Assembly (NCBI GenBank): GCA_022818135.1
Contig: JAFMSR010000008.1
Coordinates: 27,874,003 to 27,938,002, forward strand
Direction: 5' to 3'
DNA length: 64,000 nucleotides
Source: Saxidomus purpurata
Taxonomy: Eukaryota; Mollusca; Bivalvia; Venerida; Veneridae
Below the pieces are notes generated by a model that worked only from the letters and a program-made list of their open reading frames with translations, ran no database searches and was not told the DNA's origin. The translations under genes were made by a program, and so were the position numbers. Of the stretch, positions 59,595-64,000 are shown one piece after another. Every line of letters begins with the position of its first letter. Position 1 is the first letter of the stretch.

Positions 59595-59876
59595 TCATAT
59601 TCTCACAAAACTCGACACACATTCTTTCAAATATTTCATAATTACGTCAATCATTGGATGAATGTTGTAGCGATTGGCATTGGGCGTGAGCACCAGTAAG
59701 GATTGTTCCTTTTCTTTCGTTATGCGCGGCCTATCTACTAGAAATAGAAACCGTTGTGTTGGACACAAACCAGCTGCTCGATATACGTCTTGGTAGGAAA
59801 CATTATGCACGGGAGGAAGCGAACGTTGTATTTGAAGTGTAATATGAGTAATAAAAACGACCATCAAGTAAGACAT
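59595..59876 (-). CDS. Possible small secreted protein or terminal exon (93 aa)
   Basis: An intact 93-codon frame. ATG is in a good context ('caagATGt'). The N-terminal MSYLMVVFITHITL is moderately hydrophobic and could be a weak signal peptide. The remainder has mixed polar composition with two Cys and no low complexity, and it lies outside the recognised repeats, which sets it apart from other short ORFs here. I do not recognise the family. The 'gacaag' before the ATG could also be a splice acceptor, making this a terminal exon. It may equally be chance. Confidence 0.3.
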   Translation of the reverse strand: MSYLMVVFITHITLQIQRSLPPVHNVSYQDVYRAAGLCPTQRFLFLVDRPRITKEKEQSLLVLTPNANRYNIHPMIDVIMKYLKECVSSFVRI

Positions 59877-60897
59877 CTTGTCGAATACGAATGATAATAA
59901 ACTAGCATAAAGTCTAAGATATAATCTAGTGTTTGTCTGTCGGAATATCTTTATTCAATTTTTTTTACATCTGATCGTGTTATGTGATTGTCTGATTTGC
60001 CAGACAAATGACCATTCTTATCGCTTTTATTTATTCAGCTTTCTATTTTAGACGACAGTTGATATACGACCAGAAGTATATATCGTTTTAGTATTAGGTT
60101 CTGTCATACCTGAAGTTGGTTAGTTTTGCTTTGGCACGGCAAATGGTACAGTATACCCTATGTAGTTAATGTACTTGATTTCAATTATGTCACATCGACG
60201 ACTGCATGCATGGAGTAGATATTTGATCACTACGCGACAAACATATAACTTGTGAAAATGTATACTTAGTATTCTGCTCATATAGAGAATAGGGTCAAAT
60301 TAAGCGCTAATGGACGGACATGGCGGCCTTTGTAAAAACATATAATATTTCTTTATTATAACAATAAGTGCTAATTAAATGATTGTATAACCTAATACAG
60401 GTTCAAAAGTTATGTTCCCTTTATAACAACAATAAATTATATAGTCTAGTACAGGGTGAAAAGTAAGGTTTCCTTTATTACAACAATAAATGCTAGATAA
60501 ATGATTGTATAAATCTACTGCGCTAGGGAAGTAAGCTTTAAAAACACTAGTTCATTAAGCCAGTTAAAACTGTCTAGTCATAAAACAACCTTCTCTACGC
60601 TAGTAATTGTTTGTATCAGAGCGAAATGGTCAGAGATGATGATTAATTATTCAAGTAATGAACTCTCTTGCAACGATGTGCGAAAGTTGACAACGTAGAG
60701 AACTGCCTGACTCCCATAAAATAAACTAATCACATCTTTAATAAAACGATGTATAAATAAAAATTGTTATAGTACAACGAAAAGACAAGATAGCTTTATG
60801 TCAAAAACAAGTATTTCGTGTTTTAATTTAGTTTCCCGGTTTCTGATATTTCGTTTCTCACTGGTACCATTAGTTTTCATTCTCAGCCTCTACTGAC
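59877..60897. other. No gene seen
   Basis: 'tttattacaacaataa.tgct' occurs twice (about 60352 and 60474), a weak local duplication. Otherwise AT-rich with no recognised feature. Confidence 0.4.
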
Positions 60898-61400
60898 TTG
60901 CAGTCTATTTTGATGTCTGCGTGTATGCACCGAAAGCACCAAGAAATGTTAAAACTGCATAGTAATGGTTCATAATTTTAATTTAGCGTGCAACACTGTG
61001 CAAATCAAAATCATTTATATTTTGGTCCTGAAGCGGATGTTAAGCAATTATATGTTTTGTAAACGTTACCATCGTTGATGTTTAGTATTTTTTAATTTTC
61101 AAGGTTTCTGGTACATTAAGTTTTAATTCTAACATGTGGTTAAATATAATAGCTTTTAAAGTTTAACGAGATTTCTAATAAACTGCAAATAAATGCCACT
61201 GTCAGTGCACCAAATCTGTTAATACATATTTTTTAAACAACAATGAAAGTGATAGAATTTATAATACTTTTAGTATACACTCTGATGACTCTAAATGTTG
61301 TCATTCATCAATATCATTTTACATTCTTATTGTTCCCGATTATATTGGTGTTTGTTGTTTCAAATTAATTTTGATATTATGAACCGATAAAACCTGTTTG
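60898..61400 (+). repeat. Dispersed repeat family F2, copy 2
   Basis: See the copy at 7300-7700; landmarks 'gcgtgcaacactgtgc', 'ctgaagcggatg', 'tttctggtacatt' and 'aacatgtgg' are in the same order. Confidence 0.6.
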
Positions 61401-61739
61401 ACATGGGTCATCATACACCTCTGATATATCTTTAACTTCCCTCTTCACGATATTCCAATGTTCAATATCTCAAGCTTATAAATCTGCCTTTGCTAAGATG
61501 AATTAGTACATGAATGTTAGCAAACGCCATCGGTATACAAAAGAGAAGTGTTTCGTCTAACGTCAAGAAAGACCCCAACACATTTAGAAATGTGCCGTTT
61601 CAGATGTAGGATGTTGCGATCATCCACAGTCTTTCTTCTGTAATGCCATATCTGTCTCAATAGCCAACGTCAATATACATTTCAAATGCTTTTCCTTTCC
61701 AGTGCAGTTTACTATAAATTCTGACTCAATAATATATGT
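61401..61739. other. No gene seen
   Basis: AT-rich sequence with no recognised feature. Confidence 0.4.
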
Positions 61740-61860
61740 AGAGTTGTTGTTGTACAATTTATGGGTGGATGCGATACATTACTGAAAACCTCTTATACAT
61801 AATATTGATTAATTGTGGTTAAATGAGGCATTTTCGCCATAGATTCTTCTTTGTAATTAT
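61740..61860 (-). repeat. Dispersed repeat F4, inverted partial copy
   Basis: The reverse complement carries 'catccacccataaattgtac' and 'ggcgaaaatgcctcattt', as in 43440-43530. Confidence 0.7.
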
Positions 61861-61869
61861 CATTCTAAG

Positions 61870-62215
61870 TGAGAACTTGACCTTTGATGTAGGGACGTGG
61901 GTCTTGCAAGCGACACGTCATCTTAATGTGCTGAACATCTGTGCGAAGTAATTTTAAAGTTTCAGCTGGACACGAATGCGTGCACATAAACGGCCGATTC
62001 CAATTACCTTTAAACCCTAAGTGTGACCTTGACCTTGAAGGTAGGGACGAAAGTCTTGCACGCGACACGTTGTCTTGGTCTACTGAACATTTGTGCCAAG
62101 TAATCTTACAATCCAATGCATGACAAAGTTACAGTCCGTACACAAAAATATGTAAGGACGGACGCACGGACGGACAGACGGACGGTGCGATTTTAATATG
62201 CCCATCTTTTGGGGG
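61870..62215 (+). repeat. TGACCTTGACCTTGA repeat with GACG tail
   Basis: About 1.7 units of 'gtgaccttgaccttgaaggt', 'agggacg...gtcttgca', 'gcgacacgt.gtctt', ending in a GACG-type run (about 62157-62185) and 'tttgggggtataacaa'. The ORFs 61865-62116 (-) and 61941-62123 (+) are read-through. Confidence 0.85.
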
Positions 62216-62859
62216 TATAACAAGGAAAACTGAATAATAGACGTATATAAGTACAAAACCGTATATGTATATATTTCTGTAAAACAGAATTCCTGAACTT
62301 CATGGTATTTAAAGTCGTGAATGACAGGTGAAGCTAGATGTGGTAAAGCAAACTCCTCACAGCGATTTGAATTGGCTAGCTCCCGCTCTCAAATCACTGG
62401 TATACTGAGAGGGTAAGCAACCGCTAGTTAGAAGCTTATCAATATTTATGATTTAATAAGCGCTCGGAGGAGAGAAGCTTTGATAATTGACTAGGTGCAT
62501 AAAAGAAACTCGCCACTATACTGGGCGATGCCCTCATGGCTTAGATTGGTGTTCAGTAGAACACTTGAGTCGCTCTGTTACGCTTTGTCAGAATAAAAAT
62601 AAATTTTGTGACAAAAAACAAAGTACAACAAGAGTGCCAAACTGTCACAAAATACGCCCGTCAAGGAGGCATAACTCAGTATCTGGCAGTTCATTTGTTT
62701 TGTAAAACCTGCTAGAACTATAGAGCAGACAAGGCTAATTCACCTGTTTGAACTATGAGCTGAGAAGGCTAATTTCATAATTTTCGATAATTCAAGGGCA
62801 ACAAGAGCACTGTAATCAAGAGCAAATGCAGAGCAATATCCACACAGTTATATGACGCT
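62216..62859. other. No gene seen
   Basis: The ORF at 62487-62705 is unrecognised. 62700-62790 repeats 'gctgagaaggctaat'-like text twice. Confidence 0.4.
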
Positions 62860-63600
62860 TGAACCCTAAGTGTGACCTTGACCTTGAAGTGAGCCATCCG
62901 GAACATGGCTTCTGCACATCGTCTCAATGTGGTAAACAATTGTGTCAGGTTTCTTCGAAATCCTTCACGGGGTTCAAGAGTTACAGAGCGGAAGGGAAAA
63001 AAAGTCCGAAATCCTTCACGGGGTTCAAGAGTTACAGACCGGAAGGGAAAAAAAGTCATATGACCTTTGAACCCCTAAGTTTGACCTTGACCTTGAAGAG
63101 AGCCATCCGGAACATGGCTTCTGCACATCGTCTCAATGTGTTAAACATTTGTGTCAGGTTTCTTCAAAATCATTCACGGGGTTCAAGAGTTACAGAGCGG
63201 AAGGGAAAAAAAGTCATATGACCTTTGACCCCTGAGTATGACCTTGACCTTGAATCCAGCCATCCGGAACATTGCTTCTGCACGTCATCTCAGTCTGGTT
63301 AACATTTGTGTCAGGTTTCTTCGAAATCCTTCACGGGGTTCAAGAGTTACAGGGCGGAAGGGAAACAAAATCATATAACCTTTGACCCCTAAGTATGACC
63401 TTGACCTTGAATCCAGCCATCCGGAACATTGCTTCTGCACGTCGTCTCAGTCTGGTTAACATTTGTGTCAGGTTTCTTCGAAATCCTTCAAGGGGTTCAA
63501 GAGTTACAGAGCGGAAGGGAAATTGCTAACGGACAGACGGACGGACGGACAGACGGACACCGAGGCGATAACATAATACGTCCCCTTCGGGCGTATAAAA
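62860..63600 (+). repeat. Four-unit ~160-bp array with nuclear-receptor-like half-sites
   Basis: Units begin at about 62870, 63077, 63235 and 63394 with 'tgaccttgaccttga', followed by 'gccatccggaacat', 'ttgtgtcaggtttcttc' and 'cacggggttcaagagttaca'. Unit 1 carries an extra internal ~50-bp duplication (about 62957-63055). The array ends in a GACG run (63531-63559) and 'cgtccccttcgggcgtataa'. Confidence 0.95.
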
Positions 63601-64000
63601 AGGGGCATGACATTGACCTACAAAATGTGGATGCATCACGAGCCTTTTGTCATAAGCAAAATGCAATTTAAAAGTTTGATGAAGAAGGCTAAAGAAGTGG
63701 CAAAGTTACAGCAATAGTCTAAGTACAAAAAGAGGCACAACTCCGTCAAATATGACTTTAACCTACAACATTTGGCGGAATCACGACCCTGGTGACCAAA
63801 GCAAACAATTGTAAAGTTTGATGAAGAAATATTAAGAAATGACAAAGTTATAACCAGCGTTAAGTTTATGTGAAGAACAGACGGACGGACGGATGGACAA
63901 AGCGATCCCTATGTATCTCCTTTTCTCCGACATGGCGACACACAAACTGTTGACTTCCCGTACTGCCGGCTTATATTAAATGAAAAAAGGGAATTGAAGA
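63601..64000 (+). repeat. Two-unit ~150-bp repeat with GACG tail
   Basis: 'acattgacctacaaaatgtgg' / 'actttaacctacaacatttgg', each followed by 'atcacga.cc', 'aaagtttgatgaagaa' and 'caaagttac/taa', then a (GACG)n run at about 63878-63898. The window ends about 100 bp later with nothing recognised. Confidence 0.8.

Noticed and set aside
62859..63221. 120-codon ORF with repeated peptides
   Set aside because: It simply translates the tandem array; the same peptide repeats follow from DNA repeats.
1..64000. CRISPR arrays, operons, prokaryotic genes
   Set aside because: The tandem arrays have no unique spacers of CRISPR type, and the coding evidence (splice sites, LINE, SINE, HSPA12, Mab-21) is metazoan.

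Overview
This window looks like nuclear DNA of a marine bivalve mollusc. It is AT-rich and gene-poor, and it is packed with repeat types familiar from bivalve genomes: arrays ending in GACA/GACG runs, 'TGACCTTGACCTTGA' arrays, short foldback elements and tRNA-derived SINEs. It also carries pieces of gene families known to be greatly expanded in bivalves (Mab-21/cGAS-like proteins and HSPA12-type Hsp70). There is no sign of operons or prokaryotic genes. Assignment to bivalves is inference from these features; no species was identified.

Layout. 1-10 kb: transposon debris, including a 180-bp foldback (1030-1208), a second foldback built from the 62-bp inverted repeats of another element (2543-2670), a composite tandem-repeat element (3311-4246) and several old dispersed families. 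11-13.5 kb: a decayed L1/Tx1-like LINE with recognisable reverse transcriptase. 14-15.3 kb: a DNA transposon carrying a tRNA-like sequence, then a SINE. 16.0-17.5 kb: the only long intact reading frame, an apparently intronless Mab-21/cGAS-like (cGLR-type) nucleotidyltransferase-fold protein. 18-40 kb: SINE, CATATG-rich satellite, pogo/Tigger-like element (26156-26996), a large two-copy dispersed repeat, a 556-bp element with 62-bp terminal repeats (34691-35246) and several MITEs. 41 kb: one well-preserved HSPA12-like exon on the minus strand, with a decayed second copy near 54.3 kb. 44-45.3 kb: an eight-unit ~150-bp tandem array. 48.3-51.1 kb (minus strand): the most notable object, a decayed RAG1-like gene. 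52-64 kb: microsatellite-bearing elements, a MITE, one small possible secreted-protein ORF (59.6 kb) and nuclear-receptor-site-like tandem arrays.

The RAG1-like sequence keeps the vertebrate RAG1 domain order: N-terminal zinc motifs, RING finger, nonamer-binding-like region, dimerisation/pre-RNase H region, RNase H core with counterparts of the first two catalytic aspartates, then the CxxC zinc region. Multiple frameshifts and stops interrupt it. It ends before the expected third catalytic acid, exactly where a 125-bp repeat begins that has a second copy 2.5 kb away. No RAG2-like gene or RAG-type terminal repeats were found, so I read it as a dead RAG-like transposon or gene relic.

The intact cGAS-like gene is an innate-immunity candidate, but it lacks the usual Ser of the GS motif and its third catalytic acid is not evident, so signalling activity is unproven. 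Limits: all homology calls come from reading translations against remembered family motifs; no database search was run. Edges of old repeats are approximate.
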